Shown here: positions 16,900 through 30,549 of the stretch, piece by piece
Layout of the letters: every line of letters begins with the position of its first letter
Numbering within the stretch: the first letter of the stretch is position 1
Assembly (NCBI RefSeq): GCF_003711515.1
Contig: NW_021167079.1
Location: 6,690,385 to 6,754,384, forward strand
Length of the DNA stretch: 64,000 bases
Reading direction: 5' to 3'
DNA from: Sodiomyces alkalinus F11
Lineage: Eukaryota; Ascomycota; Sordariomycetes; Glomerellales; Plectosphaerellaceae
The notes under the pieces: model-generated
The model's input: only the letters and a program-made list of their open reading frames with translations
The model's database searches: none
Told to the model about the DNA's origin: nothing
Program-made: the position numbers and the translations under genes

Positions 16900-19800
16900 A
16901 CAGGTAAGGATAAAGAATATGTAAATAATTCGTTAAGATAATAAAGGTGAATAGGAGTCGTGTTATACCGATACGAATAAATAGAATTTATCGTCTTTTA
17001 AGTACGAATACTAAAAGGATTCGATAAATAGTATCCACTAACGGATAATAAGAATCGAAATATAGAATTAGCTTACCGAATAAAGTGTTATAGATCCTCC
17101 TATCTTCCGTATACGTGAATTTAGTTAAAGCGACTCGTCGTGAAATTACCGATATTCAGTATTATCAGGTCGTCGCCCTTAAGGTACGTGCACCTCTACT
17201 AGTCTCTAATTATTAGTAGCGCTTATTTTAACGAGTCGTTATTCGCCGATAGCGGCGTCTTCCCTCGGCTATAACTCCTTTATCGTTATAGGATTACGAC
17301 TTTCGAAATCATAAACTAAGTCACTCGCGTTTTATATTAATAATTATTATGGATACTATTTATTATACTATAAGGGCTATCCTTTCCACTATATAAGATA
17401 TTCGGCTATCGGGCGCCCTCCGAATCCAACTATACAACATCGTAGCAACTTATTAATTTCGTACGAACGCCAGTCATTATTATCGCCGTTAACTATAATA
17501 AGTCCTGGGTAGGATCGACTTCTGCTAAAAGGGTCTTTAATTAGAGCTAGAATTAATTATACGATAGATACGATTCTATATACCTGCTAAGATCGTGGAA
17601 AGTCTAACTTATATACTAGCGGATTCACGACTTTTATTACCCGAAAAGGACTAACTCGCTATTCTCGCTATTAAGACTACTTACGTAAATCTTTTACCAG
17701 CCTAGGTAACTTATAACCTTTATATAGTCGTAGGTAGATTACCTCTCTTACCTTAAAAGTATATAGCCTATAAGCTATATCGTAGCGTTTTTTTATATCC
17801 GCTATAGCTATTACTACTAAGTGCTCGGCTTCCTAACTGTAAAGCTATCGAATATAGTCGTTGTAATCCTTATCGAATACAGGTAGTAATCCCGTGCGCA
17901 CTACAATATCTACCACCGAATATAGCCTAAATCCGAAGATAAACTCATTTAGGGAGGTGTTTAAAGTGCCCGTATACGCCTAATTTAATACGTGTTACAC
18001 TATAAATATGATATCCGGCTATAGTATATTACTTATAGATATATGGAACCGCAGAATAATTTTAATAGCCTGATTCTTTCGCTCGGAGGATTCTATTCGT
18101 TTACGAATACTATACCGTAGATATTACTAGTATAACACCTAGGTGCTTAAATAGTTCCTGCTAAAATTCTAAAATAAACTTCGGATCCCGATCTAATATA
18201 ATACGTATAGGTAAACCCTAATCTACTAGCTACAGTATATGGATCAGTAGTTCCGCCGAATCCTTTACTATACAGGTAGAGTGCCCTAGTATAAGAATCG
18301 TCTTTTTACTCGTCTTATAAGTCACCGTTAGGAGGGTATCGAAAAATTCGACTAATTTACTCTGTATCCACTAGAAAGAGTATCGGCTTACGGTCCGTGG
18401 GAGTCTAACGATAAAGTTAATAGTGATTATAGAAAACGAAACTATAGGAGGCGGAATCGGATATAATTCGCCTAATAGCTTTTACCTATCCATTGTATTT
18501 TTTAGATAAACTAGGTAGTGCCGAGTCTATTACGTAACTATACTCACTTTACCACAGAAGCTAAAACCGTCTAATACGTGGATTATACGCTTTATACCGA
18601 AATAATAGTTATCGTCGTGAACTATACGTAGAATCTTCGGCACTAGTTCTTTAGAGATAACTAGCCGCTTCTTTTCTGTATCGCTAACCGTGTAAAGTAA
18701 TCTGTTATTGTCATAGAAAGGTGGGTTACTATAGACGCGACTACTAGAGTTCTTATTACCTGCCTATCGGGTAAGCACGCTTTAAATTATAGACTTATAT
18801 TTATAATCCCTGTTATAGGCTTAGATGAATTCCTACCGTAAATTATCCGGTATCACGTAGTCGACTATAACGTATACTATTAAATAATCTTCCGCGTTTA
18901 TTATACCTTTTATCTATAACATAGTATAGGTAGCTAGCGCCTCGTTATAATCCGTCCAGATATTGTCTAGCTCGCTAGCGTGCGGAGGTCTAGCCTTATC
19001 GGTGCGTTTAACTTTTTTATACCCTATAAGAGCTTAAGACTCCTTATCCTTTATAGTCGGTAAACGAGATAGTGTATCCGGCATTATATTTTACTATCCG
19101 GGGATATACCGTATATCGAATCTGAACTAGCTAAGAAACGTGGATACCGCTATTAGACGAGGATTTAACTTATTAATATCCGTAGTTTTTAGAGATATCT
19201 GCTATATAATACCTTATATAGACTAGTAATCTATAAGGACGATTACCGGCTATCTATAGGATTATAGTCGTGTTCGTAGTATCTTATAGGCCTAGATTAG
19301 CATATAGATCTTTAATTCTATAGCTTTATATCTGGCCTCTATTACTATTAACTTCCGTGAGAGAAACAGAACAGGCTGGATAGTATTAACCGGAATTTTT
19401 CCTCTATCCTATAGCACGGATAAGTGGAATACAAACACTCCTAGACTAGTACCGCTAGTATCCAGATTAAGAAAGGTAAGATAGTCAGGTCTATAGTAGT
19501 AGAGTTATATCTCCTCTATAACTTACTTCTATAAAATTTTAAAAGCTTAACGTTCCACCGTCGTTAGCTTAAAAACTAACTTACTAGTCTACCGTTATCG
19601 GAGGGTCTTAGATATAGATTACGTGACCTGCCCTATCTACTTCGTATTATTTAATAGCACTATCTTATATATCTATAAAGGGTCGACTTTAACGCGGAAC
19701 CACAGAATAAATCGTCGTAGAAACCCCACTTTTCCGATATATATTTCTAAGTCGGATAACATCTCTAGTATCTTAATCCGTCGTAGAGCTTTAATTCGAT

Positions 19801-21950
19801 CTGCTATTAAATATAGGCCTAGGCCGTCCACTTTAAATCCTAATAGTCGGACTAAATTATATACGTAGAATGAATTTACTAGCAATAATACTAATCGAAT
19901 ATCCTAAAAATCTTCAGGATAATCCGAAGATACTCTATATATTCCATAAACGTGTCGGAGAAAACAATAATATCGTTAATATATACGCGATAGAAATATC
20001 TATAACGAAATAGCTTTTAGTCTAGAAATCGCTATATAAAAGGAGGACAGTTACGAAATCCTATTAGAACAACTTTAGGCTATTCGAGCCTACGCGGGGA
20101 CACGATTATTATACGTTCCTTATAACTCTCTTTTACCGGAAGCTAATAGAAAAACGAACTAGCGTCGAATACACTAAATTATTTTTTACCCTATAAGCCC
20201 TGTATAATCTCGTCCTGCAAAGGGATAGGATATACGTCCGGTAGAACGGCAGTATTTAGTTTCCGTAAGTTAATAACCACTCTACCCTTATATACGCTAT
20301 TCACGGTATGCTAAACTATAAACGCAGAATAGCCGAAGGGTATAGTCTTTCGCTATTAAGTTATTCGGCCGATTTTATATATTTCTTCGAACTTTTTATC
20401 TAGGTATACCTTATCGTCTCTACTAAACTAGTATAGGCGAGAGTATAGATTTACCTTCTACTAATTATTAACTAAATCGACCCGTATCCGTTCGTCCGGG
20501 GGTAAAGGAATAATACCTCGATCACGCTATACGTTAAAAGACTCTAGGAGTTAGTAAATCTCTCGAGCTCTATTAGGATCCATGGTATAGATATATATAC
20601 TATCCTTAGTTTAAATCTCGGGTATATTATCAGGACGCTTAGGATTTATTATACTATACTTTTACTTTTTAGCTAGAGGTTTATCCTCGGCCTTCTACTA
20701 TGAAACTAACTCGGCTATATCTGCTAATTCGTCTTACGGGGCTTTGAGAATATAACGGGTAACCTCCGAGTCTTTAAACTACTAATCTCCCTTAACTGCT
20801 ACGAGTGTATAAGCGTTTAGCTATTTAACTGGTTCGGTCTTATCGTTATCCTAAGAATCTAAGATATCACTAACTCTATTATTTTAATAAACTATATAAA
20901 CGATATCGGCGTAATTTATATAATATATAACCTTCGGAGTATACATATCGTAAATATAACGTAGTGCAGTATACCTTAAATCTAGTTCGAAATAATACTT
21001 ATATCCTAGAGACAAACTTATATAGCAGACCGGGAGTAAAGTGGACGATTACGGCGGTATAACGACTATCTACGCGGCTATAACTCTACGAATATAACGT
21101 AAAGCTAGCTTCTTATAAAATCCAGAGATAGGCATTTTTATACCGTGATAGCCTACGACTCGTAAATAACTAGATAAATAAAGAATATTAACACTATAGG
21201 TGGATAGAAATATAGCGCCTAGTAGTAGCTTAGGATCTAATTTATCGACTACCTAAGGAGTAACTATAAAATAGCCTAGAATTAGCGTGTTTTAAATATA
21301 TCTATCGACGAGTATAATAGTATATCCAGAGTCCACGCAAATATCTACGGATAGGCCTAATAGTATAAACTTAATAGATATACGATAGTATATATACCGA
21401 TCTATACCGTGTCTAGTAGAAGCCTGGGTATCCACTACGTCGTTAGGCTTAAACGAGAAATAACTACGAAGAGCGTTAGGCTTAGTCGGTTTCTGCGGCT
21501 TTATCGACGATATAGGGACTACGGAATCGTCCTTAGTAAGCAGTTCCGGACTTATCTGCATAAATACAGGTTACGGGGTCTACGAAGATATTAGAACTAT
21601 TATCGCGGATACTAATTCTAGGTCCTATACCGACGCCTAGTTCGAAGAAGATACGGGTAATTATATAGAGACCGAGGGATATTCCACTTACGGGATAGCC
21701 ACCTATACAGAAACTAGAGGCTATAGAGGTTATAATATAAGATCTGCCGTCTATAGCTTAGGTGCGTTCTTATTATATAACGCCTACTTAGTGTCTAACG
21801 ACGTCGGTTAATACGGACTCTGTCCCTTAGGCTTCGGCTCTATATATATATTTAAATAGATATGCCTGAAAAGTTACGTGCTACTCGGGAAATACGTATC
21901 GTATTTACGGTATTATAGTATTAGTAGTTTTGCCTTTAATATTAAGGGAC
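16900..21950 (-). pseudogene. Element B pol relic (protease, RT/RNase H, integrase, chromodomain)
   Basis: Ty3/gypsy-type pol in minus orientation, full of RIP stops. Recognisable pieces are the aspartyl protease (DSG motif in LGLSVDICVDSG, near 21.36 kb), the RT C-terminal LLGFKVDGLGL and YIGKVGFLRRF region (19.68-19.88 kb), integrase, and a terminal chromodomain-like LIxWKG. The relics are short; none is a functional ORF. Confidence 0.75.
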
Positions 21951-21988
21951 GTCTTAAAGTTTTACTAGAGCCGACTTTACGAGATATT

Positions 21989-22281
21989 TGTCAAGTGTAG
22001 GATATAAGACTTAGGAGGTACCTGGATATAGCAGTGGACTACCGGCTGACTGATAAGTGGATATTTATTATATAAGACGGAGAGCTGGACTATTCCGGAA
22101 GGAAGGGGTTAGCGATTATCTATCCTCTATACTATTACCTACCTTTAAGATACTCTTTCTATCGACTACCAGTTAACCCATAGTTAGCCTCCCCTTATAT
22201 AAGACTACGATCCTTATCTATCACTCCCTATCGTCTCTGGTCCTTATCCCTTCGGGGCAGACCAAAATCTCTTTCTTAATA
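21989..22281 (+). repeat. 5' LTR of element D
   Basis: 293 bp, paired with 30248-30544. Contains AGCGATTATCT at 22111-22121, the sequence complementary to the primer site just beyond the LTR; by analogy with Tf1 this marks the transcript start (R) within the LTR. Confidence 0.92.
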
Positions 22282-22292
22282 AGATAATCGCT
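22282..22292 (+). other. Self-priming primer-binding site of element D
   Basis: AGATAATCGCT is the exact 11-nt reverse complement of LTR positions 22111-22121. Tf1/sushi-type chromoviruses prime minus-strand synthesis by folding the 5' end of their own mRNA onto an 11-nt site at this position. Confidence 0.8.
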
Positions 22293-22679
22293 GTAAAAAT
22301 TGGATAGCGACCGTTAGGCAGGATTCGGTATATCTAGGATCTAATAGTCGAATAACGATTAGCTATTAGAGGCTTAGTCCGGCGATAGTATTGGTATTTA
22401 TATTAGCGATCCTTAGCCTAATTAAGTATCTTCGTAGTTAGCGGTCGAATAGCCAACTAACCGTGACCCTACTACCGATAACACTACTCGGCCATAGATA
22501 ATCAGTAGTATAAGCAGTGTTATTAGTCTTTAACCCGAGTTTTAATTAAATTTTCCTCCTAGTCCTATAGTTTCGGAGACTACCCCGATTCCACCTTATA
22601 TATCCGGTGCTATAGATATAGATATAGATTAACCGCGGACTAGCTTATCGTCGTATAAGACCACGATAGGTATTAACCT

Positions 22680-25600
22680 AAAGCAGCTATGTGCGGAAGA
22701 TCAATAAGATTAAGAGAATCGTGTACCTCTAATTTTATATTCCCGACCCTAATCACCAGTTAAACCGTAATTACCTAGCCTTAGGGAACTAGAAGATTTA
22801 TTAGCTAAAGAGAATATATAGCTTAAATAAGAGAAATAAGAATAGCAGGCTCGTAAATAAGAGCGCTAACGTTAACGATAGTTATACGAGCAGTTAAAGA
22901 ACGTTCGGCAGTAACGTGCCGATAATATAGCCGCTGCTTAATAGTAGACGGATAATACTAACGATTTAAGTCAGGCGACTATATATTTATATCCTCTACC
23001 CCTAACTCCTAGTAATTTAGCTATACCCCCGCCTAATATACCTATAGCACCCAGTGAAGCTTTATAGCCCTATTAACCTCTTCAGAATTATTAACTTATT
23101 CTAGTCTAGATAGCTGCTACTCTATAGCCGATTACCTCGGAGAACCCTGCTTTTTCGAAACTTAATTTACTAAACCCCTATTTCTCTGCTATCTTATAGG
23201 CTTAATATAAATCGTTTATTACGCAGATATAGTAGATTCGTATTATTAACCCTACTCTTAACGATACTACTAACCGTATTATTTTCGCTATATAGTGTCT
23301 CGTACCCTCCCTATAATAGGACTATAACTTAGAAGCTAACCGCCGGTGGCCTAACGGTAGGCTAACTTAGGACGAATTTTTAGCTTAGCTTCGCGATTAG
23401 ATACTAGATAGCGATACTCGAGTTTTACGGGCAGTTTAACGTATATTCTATAAAGACTCATAGCAAGGCCCCCGTTAATCCTACGATAATTTTAAAGCTA
23501 AGTGGCGATTACTTAAATCTAAGCTCCCTATTCCCCTACCGGAGATTATCGGCGTTACTTCTATAATTATAAAATTATAAGACGACTTACGCCCTTAGAT
23601 TACACTAGGCGGCTTACCTATAACGTATCGTAAATTAGATTAATAGGCTAGATAGGCCGAATCAGTTCTTATTAAGAGTGGTAAATACGTAGTTAACCAC
23701 TAGTCGCGTAATAACCGTTCTTAACGTCGCGGTCGTAATAACGACTCCCACGGAACTAAACGTTCTTATAACGATACCGCTAACACCACTATTACTTAAT
23801 AGCAGAATACTTAGCCCACTTCTGCACCTTTAACTTATCGTCCTATTAGTAAGATTACTTATTTTAAATATCGAGCGAAGGGCTATTACGCTAACACTTA
23901 CCCGTAAAGTCGTTCTTTTTTATCTCGTTAATAGCAGACTACTAGTAGTTTAATTAAACCCTCTCCTATTACTAGCTTTAATACTATTCCTATTCCTGCT
24001 CGTATTATAGAGTTATACGGTAATAACGATTAGGAACTGCCCCCGTTATAGCCGAGCATTACTAGCTCCACCGTGGAGGTTAAAGTTAGTCTACGGCGGG
24101 GTAAAGAATAGAATAAGATCCTAGCTTTACTTAATAATAGTGTAGAATTCAGTCTAATCGACTATTCTCTTTTAGGAGTTATTAGCGGCTTAGCGGCTAG
24201 CCTAGTATAGAATCTCTCCTAGACTTTAGGTAGAGCCGATATTTAGATTCGGACTTACGGCACTACTACTATACTTTTTAAGGCGACCGATAGTTAGTCG
24301 GTTACTAAACTGCAGGAGGAATTTCGAATTATTAATATTAATACGAATATAAAATATAAAATTATTCTAGGCGGCACTTAGCTCTATACCGTTAACCCTA
24401 CTATTAACTAGCGGACTAATAAGTGGATCTACCCTTTATCCCCCGATTATTTTTCTCTTATCTCTACACCGAAGTAGATTTATTCGGCTAAACGTAACGC
24501 GCGTTATACTATTATTTTGTCTATAAACGATTATTTTTCTTCTTTACCACGGATTAGCAGAGTTATATTATCGGCTACTTAATAGGAGAAGCCTAGTAAT
24601 CTAACCGTTAATTCTGATATTCCTCCCTATTTACGTAATATTCCTACTATTTATCACGAGTTTAAAGATATTTTTAATATCGATCGAGTAGCATTACTTC
24701 CTAGTTACTAATAATAGAATTATGCTATTTAACTAGAGGATAATAAGTGCCCACTATTTAGACTAATTTACTCTTTATCTAATACTAAGCTATAAGTCCT
24801 CCGCGAATATCTTACTAATACTTAGGGTAATTAGTGGATACGACTCTCTAGCAGTCTAGCTAGCGCCCCCGCCTTATTTATTCTAAAGAACAATAGTAAG
24901 TTACGTTTATATATCGACTACCGCGCCCTTAATAAGATTACTAGGAAAGACTATACTCCCTTACCGTTAATTAGCGAGATACTCGACCGTTTAATTAGAT
25001 TAAAAATCAATAGTAAATTAGACCTTAAGGATGCTTATTATCGACTTCGAATTAAGGAAGGTGACGAATAGAAAACGGCTTTTCGCACGAAATATAGTCA
25101 CTTCGAATACCTTATTATGCCTTTTAGACTTACTAATACCCCCGCTACGTTTTAATGGTATATTAACCAGGCACTCTCCGGTCTTATTATCACTATTTAT
25201 ATCGTTTATTTAGATAATATCCTTATCTATAGTCGTTCCCTTACTAAGCACCGGCGGTATAGTAAGTAGGTCCTACGTAGATTACACGAATAGGACTTAT
25301 ACGTAAACGCTAAAAAATATAAATTTGAAATTAATAAAGTAGACTTCCTAGGGTTCCGCTATAGCCTAACGGGTATTAAGATAGACCCTGATCGTGTGGA
25401 TACGATTATTAATTAGCTATGGCCTATAACTATTCGCGAAATTCAAGTCTTTTTAGGATTTACGGGGTTTTACCGGCGTTTTATTTATAACTACTCTAAA
25501 ATTATACGACTATTCACGGACTAATTACGGATCAGCGGCTATATACTAGCTAAACCACTAGAAGATTTTTATCGTGCTTTTAAATAACTTAAGGATACTT

Positions 25601-27590
25601 TTCTTTCTGCACCCGTTTTATAGTATTTTAACCCCTTATTACTAACAGGCCTTAAAACTAATACTTTTAATTTTACTATTAGTACTATCTTAAGTTAACT
25701 AAAAGACCGCGTTTAGCGCCTAGTTGCTTTCCTTTCACGTAAGCTTAAAGGCGCTGAATTAAAGTATACTACTCCGGATACCGAGCTTATAGCTATTATA
25801 AAGGCGTGTCGCTATTAGTGTTACTACGTACTCTATAGCGCCTCCACTATTAACGTCCTAACAGACTACCTTAATTATTAGACACTACTAGATAAACCTA
25901 AGCTTAGCAGTAAATATATACGCTAGCTTAACGAATTAGGTATTGATAATATTCGTATTATTCACTAAGCGGGTAATAAGAACTCTGCCGACGGTCTCTT
26001 ATAAAATCCTCTCTATCTTCCCACTTCTAATAAACGTCTTATTACCACTTAGGAGGTGCTAGATAATTTTATATCTAAATTTCGAGTAGCCCCCGCCCGA
26101 GCACCGGATAAATAATAGCTACCTACAATTCTCCACGATATTCACTAAGCGTTATAAGAGGATAATTTTCTTACTTCCGGTAAATAGTTAATAGCTAATT
26201 AGTAGGAGCCTGGCTTATAGACCTATAATACTAACGGTCTTATTCGTTTCCGTAGTAAGGTCTATATCCCTCGATCTTCCGAACTTTAATTAACTATTCT
26301 TTAACTATACTATAACGACCTAACCGCAGGTTACTAGGGTATTATAAAGATATTAAAACGAATTTAATAATCTTTTTACTAGCCCGGAATATCAACGGAT
26401 ATCCGCTAGTGGGTACCTAGCTACCCTCTCTGCTAATGCACTAAATCTTATACTTATACTCCTTATAGCGAACTGGCCCTATTACCTGTTCTAACCTAAC
26501 TATTCCAGTAAATTTCTATAGATTTTATCACCGCCCTACCACCTATTAAGTGGCCGGGGGGTAAATAAAAGGACGCTATTCTTATAGTTATCTACAGACT
26601 AACTAAATATTCCCTTTTTATTCCTACCTCTAGTAAGCTTATAGCTAAGGGATTAGCGACCACCTTATAATACTATATCTTTAAGGTGTATAGTCTACTC
26701 GACGGTATTATTTCCGACCGTGGAAATATTTTTATAAATACTTTTTAGCGTATACTATACGGCTTATTATAAGTTAAACGCCGCCTTTCCACTACGTACT
26801 ACCCGCAGACTAATAGTTAAATCGAACGTATTAATTAAATTCTTAAATATTACCTTCGCTCCTACGCTATATAGTAATAAGATAATTAGGTTAACCTTTT
26901 AGACCTTGCCGAATTTATATATACCACGTCTTAGTATTCCGCTACTCGTTATTCACTGGCTAAAACCCTAATAGGTTATAATCCGCGTAGTCCCTATACT
27001 CCTATACTATAAGTTAAACGGCCCTCTACGTTAGCAGAAAAGAGGGTATAATAACTTTCTCTTAACTATACCATAATTTATAAGTAACTATTACTTAGTA
27101 ATCGGGTAATAACTAACTATTATAACCGTAAACGCATACTAAAGGAGTTTTATTTACACGATAAGGTCTTAGTATCTACTAAAACATAAAAATTACACGC
27201 CTAAGTCGAAAATTATGGTATAAATATATCGGGCCTTTTAAGATTATTAAGGTGATAGGTAATTACCGGTTAGCCTATAAGGTCGACCTTTCTAAGTATC
27301 TCCGGATTTATAACGTTTTTCCTATTAGTTTACTCGAACCTTTTAACTAAGATAGCCGAGGAGCCCCGGCTAAGCCGCTATTAGATATTAAAGGGGAAGA
27401 GGAGAATAAGTTTAAGGTTAAAAGGATTTTAGGTATACGCTAGAATCCTAAGCACCGCTACCGCGAATTTCTTATTAAGTGGAAAGGTTATCCTGTAGAG
27501 GAAAATACTTAGGAACCTAAGTTATATCTCTATAAAGATTTAGTTACGGAGTACCTCTCTAATCAGGCAACCGCTGATTCATAGTTATTA
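22680..27590 (+). pseudogene. Element D gag-pol relic with C-terminal chromodomain
   Basis: Plus-strand reading through RIP stops gives Gag (around 22.75-23.65 kb, text such as RRWPNGRLT and YDNFKAKWRLLKSKLP). A decayed zinc knuckle follows (FKYRAKGYYANTYP, Cys to Tyr, near 23.86 kb). RT is at about 24.7-25.5 kb with LRLYIDYRALNKIT, KLDLKDAYYRLRI and VYLDNILIYS in place of YxDD. RNase H, integrase (26.2-27.0 kb) and a chromodomain (about 27.4-27.55 kb, YREFLIKWKGYPVEENT) complete the order typical of chromoviruses. The chromodomain binds methylated H3K9 in such elements and directs insertion to heterochromatin. Confidence 0.88.
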
Positions 27591-28429
27591 GCTATGCAGT
27601 AATATTATTATTTCACTAAATTAATTACATCCCTTTATATTACTGCTTTATAGCTAATAATCTCTAGCCGCCTATTCGCGGACTTTATATTAAAGTAAAA
27701 TATATATAACTACTGAGTCCTAGTCGTTCCTTCGCTGGCTAATAGTCTAAACTCAGATACTGACCTCCTATTAGGTGGCGGCTGTTCGTACGCTATCTGC
27801 CCTTCCTTAGTACCGGTCTAAACCCGGTACTTTTTATTAGTCTAAACCTAATAAACCTAATCCTAACTAACTACGGGTTATTCCTTAATCTATAATATCG
27901 TCGAAATTATAATACCCACCCTTACGATAACTAATTAGTTAATAGGTTATAACTTAGGAGTAGAAGGGGAGCTACCCACCTATTAGTTACTAGTAAGGAC
28001 TCCCTTATTATCCTCCTTATCTATAATATCGCTATAGGCGTTATTTACTAGAGGAGGAGGTAGCACCGGTACTAGAGTAATAATAGTGGTTCCCCTATTA
28101 ATCGCTTAATTACTTAACTCTTTTAGTTAATTCCTAACCTTCTATATAATTATTCGCTTTATCCTTATAAGCTAATCACCAGTTAACCTATAAGGATCTT
28201 ATTAGCTAGAGCTCTCTAACCGTCCCGAAGCGACCGAACGAAAGACGCTTAAGCACTGGAATATTTATTTTGTTTTTCTTATAGCACTATAAGTTACCGT
28301 AATATATTAGTAGCCGCTACGCTGCTACTAGCCTGCCGCTTAGCCGTAATTAACTACCGCTAAACTTACTCCTAACGCTCCTCCTCGAGCTTAGTAGTAG
28401 GGCGCTTTTAACCTAATAGCTGTATTTTC

Positions 28430-29250
28430 TTATAGTTTAATATATACTTGCCTAGACGCTGTAAATACTATAACTCGCTCTATTCTATTTTAGAAATCAT
28501 CACCTAATAGCCGACCCGCGGGTATATACCTTTAGGCTTATATCTGCCTCGTATTAGTATTATTTGATTATATCACGAAGACGCATAACCTTATCTAACT
28601 ATATATAAGGTATCTATTAAGAGTTAGTAGTTATACCACCACTATTCCGCTCGATATACCTTAATATGAGGCTTAGAACCCTACGATATATAATACGTGC
28701 ACTTAAGAGAGGCCGTTATAAGACTAGTTAGGAGCTGATTCACTATGATTCTCCTACTAAATCACCATACTTATAATCACTATAACTGTATAAGAGAATT
28801 TTACTACTACTAGGATTTCACTTTATTATATATCTAACATATCGGACGTAAGAAATAGGGAAAGGATTATATCCTAGCTCCGTAATAGGGTTTAGGATAT
28901 ACGCACGCGACGGATTAGCTAGTCTACTATTAGCCACCCCGCTACTACTAGTATCTATCGTCCTATTATTACTATTTATATTAACACTATTTAAATTATC
29001 GGCATTACTATTACCACTATTATCACCTTTATTACTAGTCTGCTACTAAATAGCAGGAGTTCCTCTATTGATAGGAAACGAGGGAGCGGACGTATTATTA
29101 TTCCCCGTACCCGATACCTTACCGCTAATATCCTGTTAGGTTACCGTAATACTAATCTTTTTAGCCCGAGGCTTCTTAGACGTCTTTGCTACGCCACCAC
29201 CACCACTTCCCTTAGGAGGTATAGTTATCCTACTACTACTTAGCTATCAT
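28430..29250 (-). pseudogene. Antisense ORF relic in the 3' part of element D
   Basis: Between the end of pol and the 3' LTR the minus strand reads as a RIP-damaged ORF opposite to gag-pol. It opens with a basic low-complexity part (PPKGSGGGGVAKTSKKPRAK), continues Asn/Ser-rich and then more ordinary sequence (YNPFPISYVRYVRYIIK; LDKVMRLRDIIK). Most stops are TAG/TAA that would be CAG/CAA before RIP. I recognise no family. Confidence 0.45.
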
Positions 29251-30247
29251 CCACACCCCACTATTAATCTAGAAACACTTATAAGTTCCGTAAATTTCCA
29301 CCCGACTATAATTCTTCTATATTAATCTATTCTATATTAGTTTCTATCTAACCGCTACCTAGCTATTACTCTCCTTCGAAGTTAAATTCTAAATTATATA
29401 TACCGACGGGAAACTCGTGATAAAAAAAAAACGGATTCTATATGCTAAAAGAAAAACTATATACACGTTAGCCACCCGTTGATCCTCTGCTGAACCGCGA
29501 CCTCCCCTACACGGCGACGCCCTCTATAGCTTTAGGGGAAATCCGAAAATCATAAACGGGGATACTCATAACCTCCTTAGGGAGCCTAAAAGGAGAGAAA
29601 AAAAAAAAAGAAAAAAAGGCCTATAGCCGAAAAGATCCTCTATATAATAGGGAGGCCCCACTTATCATACCTACCGTTATTACTATTCACGTACGAAAAG
29701 GCAGGCACGCCTTTATTACCGGTAACGTATTTTCCTATTTATAGAATAAATAATACGAAGATATTTAATAAAAGGGAAGATATCGGCCGTTTAATAACAC
29801 TACGGCTATCTAATAGTGGATAAACAGCTACTATAAACTTTTACTTTATACCTGTCTTTTTATAAGTATATATCTCTTATAGACTTATTTCTTTATAATA
29901 AACTTCTATAAACCACCGTCTAATTAACGGTTAGCTATCTATAGTACGTCCTTTTATACCCTTATATATGCCTAAAATAGTATACTTTATAAGAAATTTT
30001 CTCTTTATTCTTCTCCCCTAAAAATATCCTCTAGTACTACTATTCGAGGTTAGGATATCCTTTAAGATTTTGGCTCCACCGTTACTTAACAATAGATTAC
30101 CTGCTGCTTTATTTTCTTAAGCTCCGACCTATATATCGCCGATAGTACTATTAACCCTCGCCTTACCCGACGATCACCACTCGCTCTACGGTTACTCCCT
30201 AACTAATTATAGCCTAAGGACAGGCCTTATTCTAGGAAGAGGTAGCC

Positions 30248-30544
30248 TATTAGGTGTAGGATATAAGGAAGACTTAGGAGGTACCTGGATATAGTAGTGG
30301 ACTACCGGCTAACTAATAAGTGGATATTTATTATATAAGACGGAGAGCTAGACTATTCCGGAAGGAAGGGGTTAGCGATTATCTCTCCTCTACACTATCA
30401 CCTACCTTTAAGATACTCTTTCTATCGACCACTAATTAACCTATAGTTAGCCTCCCCTTGCATAAGACTACGATCCTTATCTGTCACTCCCTATCGTGTC
30501 TGGTCCTTGTCCCTTCGGGGTAGACCAAAATCTCCTTCTTAATA
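30248..30544 (+). repeat. 3' LTR of element D
   Basis: 297 bp, paired with 21989-22281, preceded by a purine-rich GGAAGAGG tract and followed by TSD ATATT (30545-30549). Confidence 0.92.
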
Positions 30545-30549
30545 ATATT

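Larger units (their letters stand above)
21989..30544 (+). mobile_element. Element D: Ty3/gypsy chromovirus, self-priming (Tf1/sushi type), RIPed
   Basis: Innermost element, inserted in B. LTRs 21989-22281 (293 bp) and 30248-30544 (297 bp; the 4-bp difference is a GGAA indel). TSD ATATT at 21984-21988 and 30545-30549. It begins TGTCAAGTGTAGG and ends TTCTTAATA (originally ACA). Right after the 5' LTR, AGATAATCGCT (22282-22292) is the exact reverse complement of AGCGATTATCT in the LTR (22111-22121): an 11-nt self-priming site as in Tf1. Gag, protease, RT, RNase H, integrase and a C-terminal chromodomain follow in plus orientation to about 27.6 kb. Beyond that lies an antisense ORF relic. No intact ORF remains. 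Confidence 0.92.
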
